From Apis mellifera (Eukaryota > Arthropoda > Insecta > Hymenoptera > Apidae), in assembly GCF_003254395.2 (NCBI RefSeq), contig NC_037645.1:1684722-1748721 (forward strand): a DNA stretch of 64,000 nt, written 5' to 3'. Below are positions 27,547-41,824 of this stretch, one piece after another. The position numbers were made by a program, and so were the translations under genes. The notes beneath the pieces were generated by a model. That model did no database searches and was not told the origin of the DNA. It was given only the letters and a program-made list of their open reading frames with translations. How positions within the stretch are numbered: position 1 is the stretch's first letter; every line of letters starts with the position of its first letter.

Positions 27547-28666
27547 ATTTTGACAAGAATTTTGTATATATGATTTAACTATTAATTTGAATTATTAATA
27601 ACAAAATAATTTATAAAATAACTTAGAAAATTAAATAATGAATCATATGGGTGTTATATTATTTTTATCTCTATGAAACGAAGTTCATAGATTCTTGATT
27701 TAAAAGGTATTTTCCACGATAATAAGATAATAATTTGATGAAAACATTTTTATGAATGGAAATATTTATGAAAACAATTCAAAAGCAATTCAATTCAATA
27801 TCATATTTTATAAATTTCCTTTATTTTTATATATTTCGCAAAAAAATAATAATAATTTTATGATATAATGTTTGAATTAATTTTAATAACTTGACAATAA
27901 CATTGTGCACGTGTCTCATAAAACAATCATCCATTCTGATTATATAACATTTAATTCTTGGCCAGTAAATCCGAGTAAAATAGCCACAATATTTTCATTC
28001 ACAGTATTCATTGGTAACGATAATCGGGATTAAATCTGACGTTTAATCTTAATTTGGATTAACTATCGAATATTGTCGGATTATTATGAAAAAAAATAGG
28101 ATAAAAACCCATGAATAATAACAAGTCAAAGAAGATTCTATAAGGATATCAACTTTGTTGTATCAATATATATAAAATGAAAATTATCTTTCATTTTTCA
28201 TATTTTTTCTTTTGTGATTTTTAAATATTTTAAATATTTTTATTAATCAATAATTAATACTTTTACTAGAAATTTATTTTTTAGTATTTTTTCTTCTCTT
28301 TTTTTATAATATAAAAATTTGTTGTTCATTAATATTTTTATATCATTCTTTTCTTCTAGAATTGTAAAAAAATAATAATGTGTAAAAATTTCTAAGGTGT
28401 AGGAAAACATTTTGAAACTTGAATCGTTTGACTAGATTTTCATTATTTGAAGTAAATAGAATATCGTAATTTTGATTGATATATTTTTTTCCTCCTCTTT
28501 GTTTTGTTTTGTTTTTTCTTTTTTATATAATACGAAGTAATTATTTAGGGAAGAGAGGGGAGGGGGAGGAAGTAAAAAATTAGAAAATAATTCATAATCA
28601 TCAATCAATGATTTCAATGATCGTCGAAGCAAGATATAAAAAAAAAAATAACAAACAAGTAATTAT

Positions 28667-28888
28667 TCATTCATTATCGCTTAACTTGATTGTTTCGATC
28701 ATTCCATTTCTACGAATTGAAAATTTCATAAAAATAGCAACAAACTTGACAAACTCATTCCTTGAGCCAATGACCTTCTGAAACATACGTTTCGTTCTAC
28801 TCATACAGAGATATTCGGCTTGGATAACAAAATCAAGATAAATCACTCTAAATATGACGATTTTATCGACGTAATTCTTTCTTGTCAC
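28667..28888 (-). other. Orphan antisense open frame, unrecognised
   Basis: A frame of 73 codons on the minus strand has coding-like base balance and a charged sequence but starts with GTG. Internal ATG codons would give 45 residues or fewer. There is no recognised family. It may be a decayed gene fragment or simply a less AT-rich non-coding patch. Confidence 0.15.
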
Positions 28889-29399
28889 AATAACAATAAT
28901 AATAATCTCTATCTAAAATATAAAATTAATCCCTCAAATTCTTGTTGAAAAAAAAAAAGTGGAATATTTTCCAAAAAAAAAAATTGACACACATTTTATT
29001 AAAATTGATGATATTGTACGTAAAAAATAATAACATTAATTTAATTTATCTTATTCTTAATTCTTTATTCTTCTTTAATTTATTTATGGTTTATAATCCT
29101 TATTGAAGCAAGCTGCTATTTTTTTCACGATTTTTTATAACATATTGACGGTGATTAGTGATAAGTCTGTGATAGTCTGGTGATATTGTTTTGTTTGCAC
29201 GCTAGTTAAACTGAATTAATTTTCTTATGTATTTCTGGGAAATGCATACAATATCGAGGCTTGATTAGTTCTGTGTTAAATTTTTCGAAGGTTATTTAAA
29301 TAATTGACGGAAAGTAATTCAAGTTAATTCGAATTCTTGGAACGTATACGATTTGCATTCAAATCAGTTTCGAGCGATAATTTCTGAAATAAGTCTAAA

Positions 29400-29780
29400 A
29401 TAAATTAAATAGAAAATAATTCAGATCAGGTTAGCTTAGGTTAGATTAAGTTCAAGCGCATATAAATTTTAAAATTGATCAAATTAAGATCACTCGTTTA
29501 AAAATCATTTGATCGAGTTAAGTTGTATCATATTGTGTAAAGTAGAATTCATCTTGAGAAGTGATTCAAGCTAAGTTCAAATTAAATTATTATTGTTGAT
29601 CCAAATCAAGTTAGAAATTGAATCTGATCGATCTTGATCTAAGTCGCATGGTTAAATTAAATGATGAATTATTATGATGAATTAATTAAATTTAATAAAT
29701 TTGAAATTAAGGAATCAAATTATGATCTGTTGGATCAAATTAATCAGGATCAGATTGATTGTGTTTGGAAATAAAATTTT
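29400..29780. repeat. Degenerate GATCAAATTAAG-type repeat tract
   Basis: Many variants of GATCAAATTA, GATCAAGTTAG and GGTTAGATTAAG follow each other with irregular spacing. The tract includes GGTTAGCTTAGGTTAGATTA near 29429. No open frame spans it. It looks like an old minisatellite. Confidence 0.4.
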
Positions 29781-32700
29781 CAATATATTTATACACACCA
29801 TCACTTAATCTTTTAATCAAAGTTTCTCCGTCTTAAATCCCAGGTAAAAATCCAGGATTATTTCTTAATTAGCCTAATCTCGAGCTTCATCAACACTGAC
29901 TCTATTTGTAATTCCATTCTAATTCAATTTGCTCACGCGTCAATCTCCATACCTAATCTATATTATTTTACAGATAACTCGTTTATAGACACATTTGATA
30001 AAACTTTCTAGATCGTTCATTCAATGTTAGATCACGAAAGTTTTCGTTGTTATTCGATCTATTCATTTGATAAGCGTGTTTACGTCTAATTAATTTGATG
30101 ACACGGGTTTGCGCCTTGACTGATTTTATCTTTCACATCAAATAGTTATCGCGTCCAGGTCAATTGGACTTGAAAAAAAATATGATATACGACTAAATAT
30201 TTTTCTTCTCTTTGCCAATGATGTTGCATGTTTAACTTTAGTCCATTGTTTCTCTTTTTCTTGAAATCGAAGAACAACAATTTCATTTGTATTTTATTTA
30301 ATTTTCTTTTCGAACATTATAATATATATTATAAATGTCCAAAATTATTGGAAGATGGAATATTTTCTTCAATGTTATCAATACTATAAATTGATTCTCA
30401 AACTATTTAACAAAACATTTTATTTCTAAAGCTATAAATGAGAATAAGTACATCTTTGTCACTGTTATTGATTTAATTTAATAAATTTATATTAAAATTC
30501 TTTCTAAATTATAATATAGAAAGAAAGAAATATTTTATATGTTCATATTACAATAGGATATGTTTATAAAATTCAATTTTCAATTTTCTTTTCAATTTTT
30601 ATCGAAATAAATATTTTAATAAAATTATAAACATTGTAAATTCACATTGATGAATGTCGAAAAATTTTTTCAGACGATACAAATTAGACTTGAATATAAA
30701 AAATCCAATTTGCCCAAAGAACATAAAAATATATGTTGACAAAGAGTGGATAATATAATACGTTATTAACAGACAGCTTTAAAATTATCTTAATTACGAC
30801 AATTACGTTTAAATCGCGATATTTACATCAAAAATTACTTAATAACTCTTATTAATAACTCTTAAGTGTTTCGAGACAATAAAAGGAAGATTTATAAAAT
30901 TAAAAAAAGTAAAAATTTATATGTATATCGGTAATATGTATATCTGTATTCTTATCGATTTATTACGTGCAATCAACATGGATTCTCTCTCCACTTCCGA
31001 CCGTGTTTTCGCGCCAAAATTAACCATTATTACGAATAGATATTTTTATCTAAATACAAATTTGATCCTTATTATCCATCACGTATCTTTTTTAACAGTT
31101 ATTCGTGGATTTTATTAACGAAAAATTTTTTCCATCATATTTGAAAATATGTAAGAAACTTATAATTTCTTTTTGTGTTTCTTTTATTTCTACTACGATT
31201 AAATTAAAATTCCATCGAGCTTTTTTGCAACATGTTATTTCATACTGATGTGATTAATTGATTGATGTCCATGTACATTTTCAATGTCATCCTCTTAAAT
31301 GATCTTCAGAAGGATATAATCATTATTGACAAATAAAAGCATTTTGACATTGAATTAGGTTAGGTTAAGTGTGGATCAAAGGTTAGATTGTCAAGGTCAC
31401 TTATCTGATCTTCAGAAAATTTTAATCGTCGTTCGTTGTTTGTTAAAAATGTTATTGACAATCAAATATTTTGAAAATATATTCTTTGCTAATTTTTTTA
31501 ATTTTTCTTTTCCACAAAGGAGGATTATAAGATTAAGAAAGGGAAGTCATAATTGAAAAAATATTGAAAAAACAGAATAATTTAAATAGAAGATATCGAG
31601 GAATCTTGTTTGAAACAGACACATTAAAAAATTAACAGAGATGATCAAAATTTCTTTTGATGAAACAATGTACCAAACATTGTAAATATCAAGTAAGCAA
31701 TAAAAGAGTTATTCATTTCTGGAAGATTAAATTGTAACATTACAGAATAAATTGCAGATAGGGTTTCCAAGTATGATATATGTACAATGTATTACGCGAC
31801 AAACATGCTACCTTACTTAACGGAATCTCATGTAAACATTCTGTTTAGCTATTGCGATACTCGTTGTTTGGACACGGTGCATACAGTTCTGAAAATGTTG
31901 CTCAGCTCTCTTTACTATCGTAAATACGGTTGAAGAGCGCATTGTCAGCTTCGTTTCACGTGTCGAAATCTCTAGAAGTTACACAATGGATAATCAAAGT
32001 GATATCAAGACAATTTGAAAAGAAAAATCTCGTTCTTACGATTTTCAAGTTATTATCTCGATAATAATTATGAGGGAAAAAGTAAGTAAAAGATTTGCAT
32101 ATACCTTGAACGTAAGATATAATTAGAAATTAATTAAGAAAAATCGAAAAAAACTTTCAAATTCAGGAAAAATATATTCTTAATGATTATGAAAATTTGA
32201 TTGAATATTTCATGTTGACACGAGAGTTTCTCATACAATTTGATATGATTAATGACACGATTAATAAACGTGTTACTCTGTTGTCTTCATCAGCAAGTCA
32301 TCTTTGAGATTTGCAATCCTGTTTGTCCAAAATGAGATATAAATTACAATTATTACAACGTGTATCACAAGAGGAATCGTAAGAAATGAAAATAGATCGA
32401 GATGCAAAGAGATGGAAGTAATTAGGTTATGATTGAAATGTTAAATCGTTAAAGAGAACATTGTAGAAGCAGTTTAGATCTTGGCCTTTAAAAGTTATTT
32501 GTAAGATAGATTGCATTTGACATCGCATGCGATCTGAATTTCGAGTAAACTTTGTAGATAACTCTAAAACACACATTTAAATCACATTTTCTTAAAACTC
32601 TTGAAATTGTAAAATTTAGTTACGCGTTTTATTGAAACCTCGTACGATTATAAAATACAAATGTATTTTTACAGTAATTGCACAAGGATTTTAATGTGCA

Positions 32701-33989
32701 TTCCAATTGATCATCTTACTTGGAAGATATTTTCTAAACATTGAACGTATAAATAAATAAATTTATTATTATGAATGAACGAATAAATTCTTCGATAATA
32801 AAAATCATTAGAAAAATTAAAATTCAATCAACATTTGTCCAATAAATTGGATAAAATTTTACAATGTTTCACGAGATTCGAGCAATATCTTTGTCATTAG
32901 AATGAGTCACGATAATGTTTCGTATAAAAAAATTAATTCCAAATAAAAAAAAAAGAAAACGACAATTTTCGTGAAATTTGAGAAATATTATATAGCAGGT
33001 CGGTATAACGGAGAAACTGTTTTCAGTTTCGGATAAATGTGTCGTTGATATCGGTGCATAATGAAATAAGCATCGGTAAACCAGCGTATTTTAATCAAAG
33101 TAATCTAAAGCAATTAGAAATCCCGTGATACCTGCTGTTTTAACTGCGTTATCGAGATTTTAGATCGTATCGTGACAGGGCCAATTGCAAAACACATCTT
33201 AACACGTACGATTCACTCACACTTGTACCATACGTGCATAAAGCCTCTATCTACAGGACAGGAACTTGCAATAACGTCTTTCTCTTTCTTCTTTTCTTTT
33301 TTCCTCTTTTTTTTAATATCCAAAATGTTTATTTTAAAACCAATTTATGGAGAAAAATTCGATGAGAATAAATTTAAAATGATCTTCGTTTTAAAAAGTA
33401 AAGTTTTTTTCTTTTTTTTTTTTAATTTTTTAAAACACTCATCATCAATAATTGTTTAAAATTTTATTTTCGAATCAAGATGTGTAAAATAACAGGATAA
33501 TTAAGAGACATTGAGGAAAATTTAAATATTAACACGTAAAGATAAAGATAACAATAATAACATGGACTCGTTTTTCAGTTTCGCTCGCTTCTACAGCATT
33601 CAATGTTTTGCTGTATTAAGAAAAAGATTTGGCAAGGAGAAGATAAATACGATCGACACCCTTATAAATAACAATAATATACAAAAAAGAATTCCATAGA
33701 TCCAAGATCAAGAAATTTCCGCTTATTACTTCCGCGCAAAATTTTAATGTGTGTCTCATCCTCAATTTTATCTGCACACATATCTCTACATCCTTTTTTG
33801 AATCCCTCAAAAATACATGCATACATCGCACAAAACAATGAATAATAATATCTGATCTGATCGTCAGCTATAATCAGGCAGGTAAGAGAGAAAGAGGGAG
33901 AGACTTATATCTTATCTACAGCTAGGAGAACAACCAACCACCGAAAAGAGAGGAGATATATGTCGAGGCGACAATCAATTTTTTAATCA

Positions 33990-34648
33990 GTCGCTCTCTT
34001 CTCCCAGGAGCATCATCGTGTTGACCAATTATTATTCGAGAGAAAGAGAAAAAAAGTGACGTCGAACATTATTATTATTATTATTATCATTATTATTATT
34101 ATTCCAGATACGATTCGGCGACCGTAATAATAGAATCGTCGTCGAGGAAGGAATTAACTTTGAGAGGAAGAGAATCTCAAAAAAAAAAAAGAAAGAAAGA
34201 AAGAAAAAATCCTTTCAGCCAGAATTCAAGTTCGATCAAGTTCGATTTAAGCTCGACGTAATCGGACGAGAGTATCGTCTCGTAATCGAGCGAAGAAGGG
34301 GGTGAAGAAGAAGAAGAGGAAGAAGAAGAAGAAGAGGAGGAGGAGGAGGAAGAAGAGGGAGGAGAAGGATTCCGCGAAGGAACAAGGATCCCTCGGTGGA
34401 AAATCATCGTCGATATTCGTCGCTCGGGCGATAAAGACGGCGATCGAATACCACCGAGTGTTCACCAATGAACGTAGCGTACGGTGGTTGCAGACGAGGA
34501 CAAAACCGTGGAACACGCACGAGGAACAGACAGTGCTGCGTTTTGGCGACCGGGGTCCTCCAGATTCCCGGATTCTCACCACCGACACTACCTGACTTCA
34601 TCACCTCTCGAGAGACCGACGTAGATCGACACAACGTAATCGTTAATC
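33990..34648 (+). promoter_or_regulatory. CpG-rich promoter region and leader of SV2-like gene 2
   Basis: The sequence turns abruptly CpG-rich upstream of the gene 2 start, with a CCAAT at about 34024-34028 and a near-palindromic TGACGTCG at 34058-34065 (cAMP-response-element-like). An (ATT)n run lies at 34069-34103, followed by a purine tract. No clear TATA box is seen, which fits a CpG-type promoter. The transcription start was not located, so the boundary between promoter and leader is open. Confidence 0.45.
34302..34373 (+). repeat. Purine-only (GAA/GAG)n tract
   Basis: About 70 bases consist almost only of A and G, as GAA, GAG and AGG triplets. The tract lies 280-350 bases upstream of the gene 2 start codon. 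The opposite strand would encode a poly-serine frame, which is an artefact of the repeat. Such tracts can adopt triplex structure or bind GAGA-type factors; that role is inference. Confidence 0.8.
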
Positions 34649-37600
34649 ATGGGTAAGGGTCGAGCTTTCGAGGTCATGTTGATTATAGGATTTGTTGGCT
34701 GGAGGATGCATGTCTGGAGAATTCTGGAGAAATTTCGAGTATCAGGCTTGTTTGTTAAGTTATTGGCGATTTGAAGTTTTCGTTGGAGGAAGCGAGATAG
34801 AATAGATTCTATCTCTGTTAAACCAACGGTGTCGTACTTTATTTTTTATTTCGCTTCATCCAGTGAGAACTTGGATAAGTTGATAAATAAGATTGAACGA
34901 TTTGAACGATATTTTTGGATTCGTTTTGGACTTTAGGATATGTATTTATATTAGGATATTAGGATATACATAATGATAATTATAATGATTGAATTTTATA
35001 ATTCTTTCATTTAATTTATGTATCGATTGAATTTATTCATTATTTTTGAAATTTTTTGACATTTTTTTTAGTTGCAATGATTCATTAATCTCTAAAGAAT
35101 TTTTTAAAATTACTTTTTATTCTTTTTAATAAAATATTGTTAATTATTTATACAATTATATCTAATTTTCAGAAATTCTATTATAATAATTAGTAATATT
35201 AACATAATAATTTATATTATTTTTTAACTGATTAATATATATTTATTAATATGCTATTTTCTTATTATTAATAATATTATTAATATTATCAATGTTTTGT
35301 TACTGATATCTGCTCATGGAATTTTTGAAAAGATCATAGAGATATATGAATGTGGAGAATTATTGTTTTTTGATGATGATGAATTATTAATGATTCTAAT
35401 TGATGAAATAATAAGATTTGTCAATATTAAAATTGCATGCAATAATATAATATACTTGTCTACCATATATTGATTTGATTAATATATTATACTGATATAC
35501 TGAAGAATATCTTGATTACATTATTAATATAAAATTACTCAATCCTCTGCATATACATATATGCATACTAAAAGATTTTATATAGGTTTAAAATTATGAT
35601 ATTTTTATGATAAGAACATTTAAAAAAATCAGATTTATAAAACAACAAGAGGTATCTAGTTTTTTTTTATTTAACAATTTCAAATTAGGTTAAATTAGAT
35701 TAAATTAAGTTAAATCTCCATGTGTATGCATACAGATTTTTCTTTCTTACAAATAATATAGATAACATTACACAAATAGATACCAACAATAAGTAAAAGT
35801 TATATAAATGATTAAATGAATATTAACATTAGCAGAAAATATCATTTTTTCAGTTTTGTTCAGTTATAATATATATAATTTCAACATTGAAATGAAGAAA
35901 ACTATAATTTTTTAAATTTAAATTTTTCAAGCATTCCTTTTTATCATTGAATATGCAATATAATAATAAAAAATTTTAATTTAATGTGCAATAACAACAA
36001 TTATAATTTGTATAAATATATTAATAAGAATCATTGAAACAATTTTTCAATTGTAACAAATCAATATATGGTAGACAAATATATTATATTATTGCATGCA
36101 ATTTTAATATTGACAAATCTTAGTATTTCATCAATTAGAATCATTAACAATTCATCATCATCAAAAAACAATAATTCTCCACAATTTATATATCTCTATG
36201 ATCTTTTCAAAAATTCCATGAGCAGATAATCACATTACAAAATAATTCATAATTATCGTACCATCGTACACGAATAATTCACATGACTATTACATCATCA
36301 AATTTAATAATATTATTAATAATAAAAATATCGCACGATATCGATTATTCGATTAATCGTTTAACGTCAAAAATTCTATTTATTCGTCGATAATAATAAA
36401 ACTGATACATTAATAATGTGTTATCTCTCCTTTCAAAAATAGGAAAAAAAAAGAAGAGAGGAAAATCTATATTTCAAGATACTAATAAATCTTATTCTCT
36501 TCAACAGGGCTCGACTTCTTGGCAGACGGAGGTGCCGATTTCGAGCATGCAATCACCGTAACAGGTAAATATATATAATTTCTTTAACTGATTAAATAAA
36601 AGATACGAGATATTCGATTTATCAAGGAAATTTTCGGAAATTTTATCGGGATAAACAAAAAAGGAAAGGAAAAAAAATTGATTGAAATATCGTTGATTGA
36701 TCACATTTACAAAAATAATTCTGTTTATTTGATTTCTTCGAAAAATTTTTCTATTTTGGAATACTGATTGATCATCCTCGTATTGTATGATTTGTGAAAA
36801 GAGATTTTTATCTTGATTTCGAGTCGATTCGAATGTAATTCATTGTAAATTAATTAAGAATGTAATGTAATTACATTTATTTCTATATTTTCATTAAATT
36901 TTTCTTATTTCAACTCAATATATTTTATTATATTAAGTTAATTTTACTTTTTAATTTAATACTTGAAAATTTTTTATTATTTTTTTATATGTTTCAAAAT
37001 TTAATAAATTAAATTTTTGTATTATTTCGTTATATTTTCAAATTTTTTTTCCTTTTTTTTACAATTGATTTAAAAAATTCAACTATTCTCCACAAAATTA
37101 ATAAAATTATTATTAAAATAATTATCATTAAAATAATTATTATCATTAAATAGAAATATGATTAGCTATATTGATATTTTATATTGATATTTTATATTTA
37201 TTCTATCTTTTATTATTTTTATCATATTTTGATTATAATCATCTATAGAATATTAAAGGAAAGATTCATATTTTTTTTTAATCCAATAAGTAAAGTTCAG
37301 ACAAATGGAATTTTACTGGGCACAATAATTTCAACCAAGTTCAAAGTTTTTCCTCTTTAAAATTAGTTTAGTCACGATAACAATTCGTATGAAATTGTAC
37401 GAATATTTGAATAATAAGATCATAAAATACGAATCATAGATATAGAACACTGAAGATCAAGAACAGTGTTTTATTTACAATGCTTTCTTATCGAGTACGA
37501 AATTCGCATATTTTATTCGTGGATATCGCTGACTCATTCCACGATTACGTATTTAATTTTGATCTAATTATCTTACCATATAACTACGATGAATATTAAT

Positions 37601-40600
37601 TACTATTTTTAATTAGAACGGAAGAAAAATATTTCTGCCAATTAAAAATAATTAGAAATTAACGCATTCAATATTATCTGGTTTGAAAGTCGTGAATGAA
37701 AATTTCGAAGCTTCAAAATTTTGAATCAATCAAAAATTACATTTCTACATCTTAAAAAAAAAAAAATATATGTCGATTAAATCGATTGGAAATAAATGGA
37801 AAAATTTATAAAATTTCTATAATGATCTTAGAAAAATAAATACTTTAACGGATTAAAATTATCGAATTGAAAATTATCATATATTGATCAAATTGGATAG
37901 GAATCTTTTAAAAAGCGTTATCATTGAGCCTGATGCCAAAAAAATCTAATCTCCGTCTAAATTTAGAAAGTCTGCCAACTATTTCAATCCAGACAGGTGT
38001 ATAAACATAATTTTAAAATTATTGAGGAAAAAAAAATTGTAAATTTGTCGAGACAGGGGGAGCAAACAACACAGGTTTTATCTTTTTTACGCGATGAATG
38101 CAATTCGTTTGTGATGGAATAAAAAAAAAAAAAAGAAAAATTTGCAACGAATAATTGTTGACTCTCGAAAGATTTGACAAAGGCTTACAACGTGAATCAA
38201 ACATCAAATAATTTCTTAATTATTAGCACTTATAAATCTTTTCTCTCTTATTTACTTCGAAATGATTCTTGAGAAGATCGCGTTAAATATTTAACGAATC
38301 GTATTTTTCTCATGTCAAGGATTCGGCAAATTTCATTACATGCTGTTGACAATCTGCGGATTAATATACATGGATACCGCCATAGGAGTCACGATACTCT
38401 CCTTCGTGTTACCGGCAGCTCAATGCGACTTGGAAATGGATTCCACCGCGAAAGGGTGGTTAACGGCATCGCCAATGTTGGGTGAGTATTCATTAAAATT
38501 GTTGAATTTTAGTGAAGCACTAACTTAAAAAAAAAATATATTTTTTTATTAAACAAAATTTTATCAATAATAATTAATTTGTAAATAATTCTTTTAAGAA
38601 AAGATGTTATTATTTAATTTATTATTTAAAATAAAACATTCAAATCGTTGATTAGATCTAATGTGGCAACAATGAGTCATTAAAAGGAAAAGTCTCTTCG
38701 TGAATGAAAGTGTCTGACTCATGTTACAGTTTTCCACTTGAATCTTTATCGCTGATGTTTCACATGTCGAAAAAACATTGTTTAATGAAGAAATGCAAAT
38801 ATCTACTATATGGAAGTTTTATTAATAAATCATTGGATTTCTTGAAAAAATTGAATACTTGAAAAAATGAAAATAAAAAAATTTACAATTTTGAAAAACT
38901 AATACTTTTAAACGCATTAAAAATTTCTGAAAGTTTGAAAATTTATATTCTTTATTGTTTTTGTTATTGTATTGTTATTATTATTTCATTATTTACTAAA
39001 TTGTTATTGTATTTGTTTACAGGGATGGTAGTTGGTTCCTATATATGGGGATGCCTGGCTGATATCAAAGGAAGAAAAGTCGTATTAATCGCCACTTTAT
39101 TAATGGACGGCATTGTAGGTGTCGTTTCCTCTTTTGTCCAATATTTTTGGATTTTCCTAGTGTTCCGTTTTTTTAACGGGTTCGCGTAAGTATTGTGATT
39201 AAATATTTTCCTCTGTGTTCTTTTATTTTCTCTTTATTATTTTTTATATTCATATAATCATTGATAAAAACTTTTCAAAAATTACAAATTATGTATTATT
39301 ATCGATAATTATCAAAAATTCTGTTTTTTAATAAAATTTTGTAAATATGTAAAGCATAATGGATTATATGTATGAAACAATTTCTTTTTTTGTCACTCTG
39401 AAGGATAATTGAATGAAGATCAAATCAATTTAATTTAAAGTTTTTTCCTTTTTTTGATTAGATGAATATAACATAAAACATTCAGGTTTTTTAATATTCT
39501 ATTACTCTATTAAAAAAAAGTATTCTCCAGTAAATTTTATTCGAAATATTCGAAAAAATATTAAAACTTTAAGAAAAAAATTGTTTTATATATAATTCAT
39601 TATGTTATACATAAGTATAAATTTTTATTAAAATTAGAATTTTTAAATTAGGTTATTATTAGGGATTATTAAAAATTTTCTTGTAAGATAGAAAATATTG
39701 ACTATATAATATATATAATTTATTATCCTCATTTTTTATTTTACTTCAGATCTTTTTTATTTTTCTTTTCGTTTTATTTCTATTTTTATTTTATACATAC
39801 AGCGTTACGGGAGCTATGGGAATTTGTTTTCCGTATTTAGGGGAGTTTCAGCCGACAAAGTATCGCGAAAAATGTCTTTGTTGGATGGAAATGTTCTGGA
39901 CAGTAGGTGTCATACTATTACCATGTAAGTTTTATTATTTTACGATTTAATATAAAATATTTATGATAAAATTATAAAAAAAAAAAAATTTTAAATTCTC
40001 GATTGATACTTTGACAAGATGTGATATTGAAATTATCAAGAATGTCACTTCCTTTCTTAAATTAATTTTTTACATTAGCAACCTCAATATTCAAATTATG
40101 GTAAATTATTCAGATTTAAGACATGTCGATTAAAATGCCGTACACTTTCTCATATTCATATTTAATTAATTAATTTATTTATTTATTTTCCAGTGATCGC
40201 ATGGTTGATTATACCGATGAACTTCATGTACCTTACGGACACGTTTTACTTTAAGTCATGGAATCTCTTCGTAGCGCTGTGCGCTCTACCCTCGTTGATG
40301 TTAGGCCTGTGGCTGTTCGCATTCCCGGAGAGTCCGAAATTTCTTCTCGAATGCGGTGAAACCGACGCAGCACTCGAAGTATTTAAATGGATCTATTCGC
40401 AGAACACTGGGGAGGATCCTGACTCTTATCCGGTAATATAAAATTCATATTCCATATATATTCAAGGTGTTAATACATTCATGGAATAGCTTTGAAGAGT
40501 CAAGTTTAGAGATCTATAATAAAAGTTGATATAAAAATGTTGGTTGTAAGATTTATTTATTAAAGTAATTTGTGTTAGATGAAGAGAAATAGAAATAAAG

Positions 40601-41824
40601 TGCAAGAATCACTGTATTTTTCATTTTGTCTAATATACAATTCAATTAGTTATAAATAATTTAATAAATAAAACTTAATCGATATTTTTTGCAACTTTTG
40701 TATTGTTTCAGTGAATCAACTTTTCAAAAATATTTTATAGGAATGAGTATGAATGATTCAGAATAATAATCATGTCATTTCTTATTATTAATTTTTTTAA
40801 AAATCATATAATTAATATAATTATTTATTATAATTATTTATATAAAGATAATTTATAATTATTTTGCAAAAATATAATCTTATTATTGATAAATTTTAAT
40901 GATAAAAGTAATAATAAAAGTGTATGTTAATAAATACCATTGGAGATATACTATTATTATTTTAATACATATAACATCCTGTATTGCATAATTTAAAAAA
41001 TAATCTCAATCTTACGTTTTTATTTTTTATTTTTTTCTTCAGGTAAAGTCATTGCAAGAGAAAAACAAAGACAAAAACATGAGATCGTTGAAACTACACA
41101 AAAGAAAGGATTTAAAAGTTCTTTTGAAAGAAGTAAAAGATCTAACAACTGCTCTCTGCAAGAAACCGTATCTTAAAAATACACTACTTGCTTGTGGCAT
41201 TCAGTTTGGCCTCACCAGTAGTTATTATACCCTCATGGTTTGGTTCCCAGAATTATTCACTAGGTACATCATGTTTATATGCAGTATCTTTATCAAAAGA
41301 AAAAAAAAACAAAAAGAAAAAAAGAAAAATGAAAATAAAAAGTATTATAAATATTTCTCAAGATACAATTCATAATTATTACTTAAAAAAAGTATTTACA
41401 TTATTTATATTATAAAGTATATACATTATTATATATAAAGTATATACATTAAGAAAAATACATTGTATTTTGATAAGAGAAAATTGAATTTTCTCTTAAA
41501 AATAAAATTTCATCAATATCAATTTAAATATTAATTTTTCTTTGAATAAGAAAAAATTATGAAAAATAATTAATAATTTTATTTGATAATTATAGATTCG
41601 AACAATTTGAACATGAAAATCCGAATAAAACCACATCGGTTTGTATAGTATCTGCTTTGTCCAATAATGGAACTCAAATCGACGCTTACGGATGTGATAC
41701 CATAATAGCGCCTTCCGTTTATCTTCATACAGTTTACATAGGACTCGCCTGTATTCCTGGTTCCATTATTTTACCAATTTTCGTGCACAAACTTGGCGCT
41801 AAATTCTTTTTGAGTATGTATATC

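Larger units (their letters stand above)
20616..33989. other. Long gene-poor interval between the two SV2-like genes
   Basis: This holds the 3' untranslated region of gene 1 (its end was not resolved) and then about 13 kb without a supportable gene. Items inside it are listed separately: a palindromic element near 24.1 kb, a CpG-rich block near 26.4-27.0 kb, a 58-bp tandem duplication, an orphan frame near 28.8 kb and a degenerate repeat near 29.6 kb. Further less AT-rich patches without open frames lie near 23690-23900, 24870-24960, 31790-31990 and 32990-33250. They are candidates for regulatory or non-coding transcribed DNA. Confidence 0.6.

Noticed and set aside
31355..31369. TTAGG TTAGG telomere-type repeat
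   Set aside because: Only two exact units; expected by chance or from degenerate repeats nearby.
33172..33459. 95-codon plus-strand frame
   Set aside because: Mostly phenylalanine/lysine runs from T and A tracts; no family resemblance.
34177..34407. Minus-strand frame with a long poly-serine run
   Set aside because: It is the antisense reading of the purine triplet repeat in the gene 2 leader.
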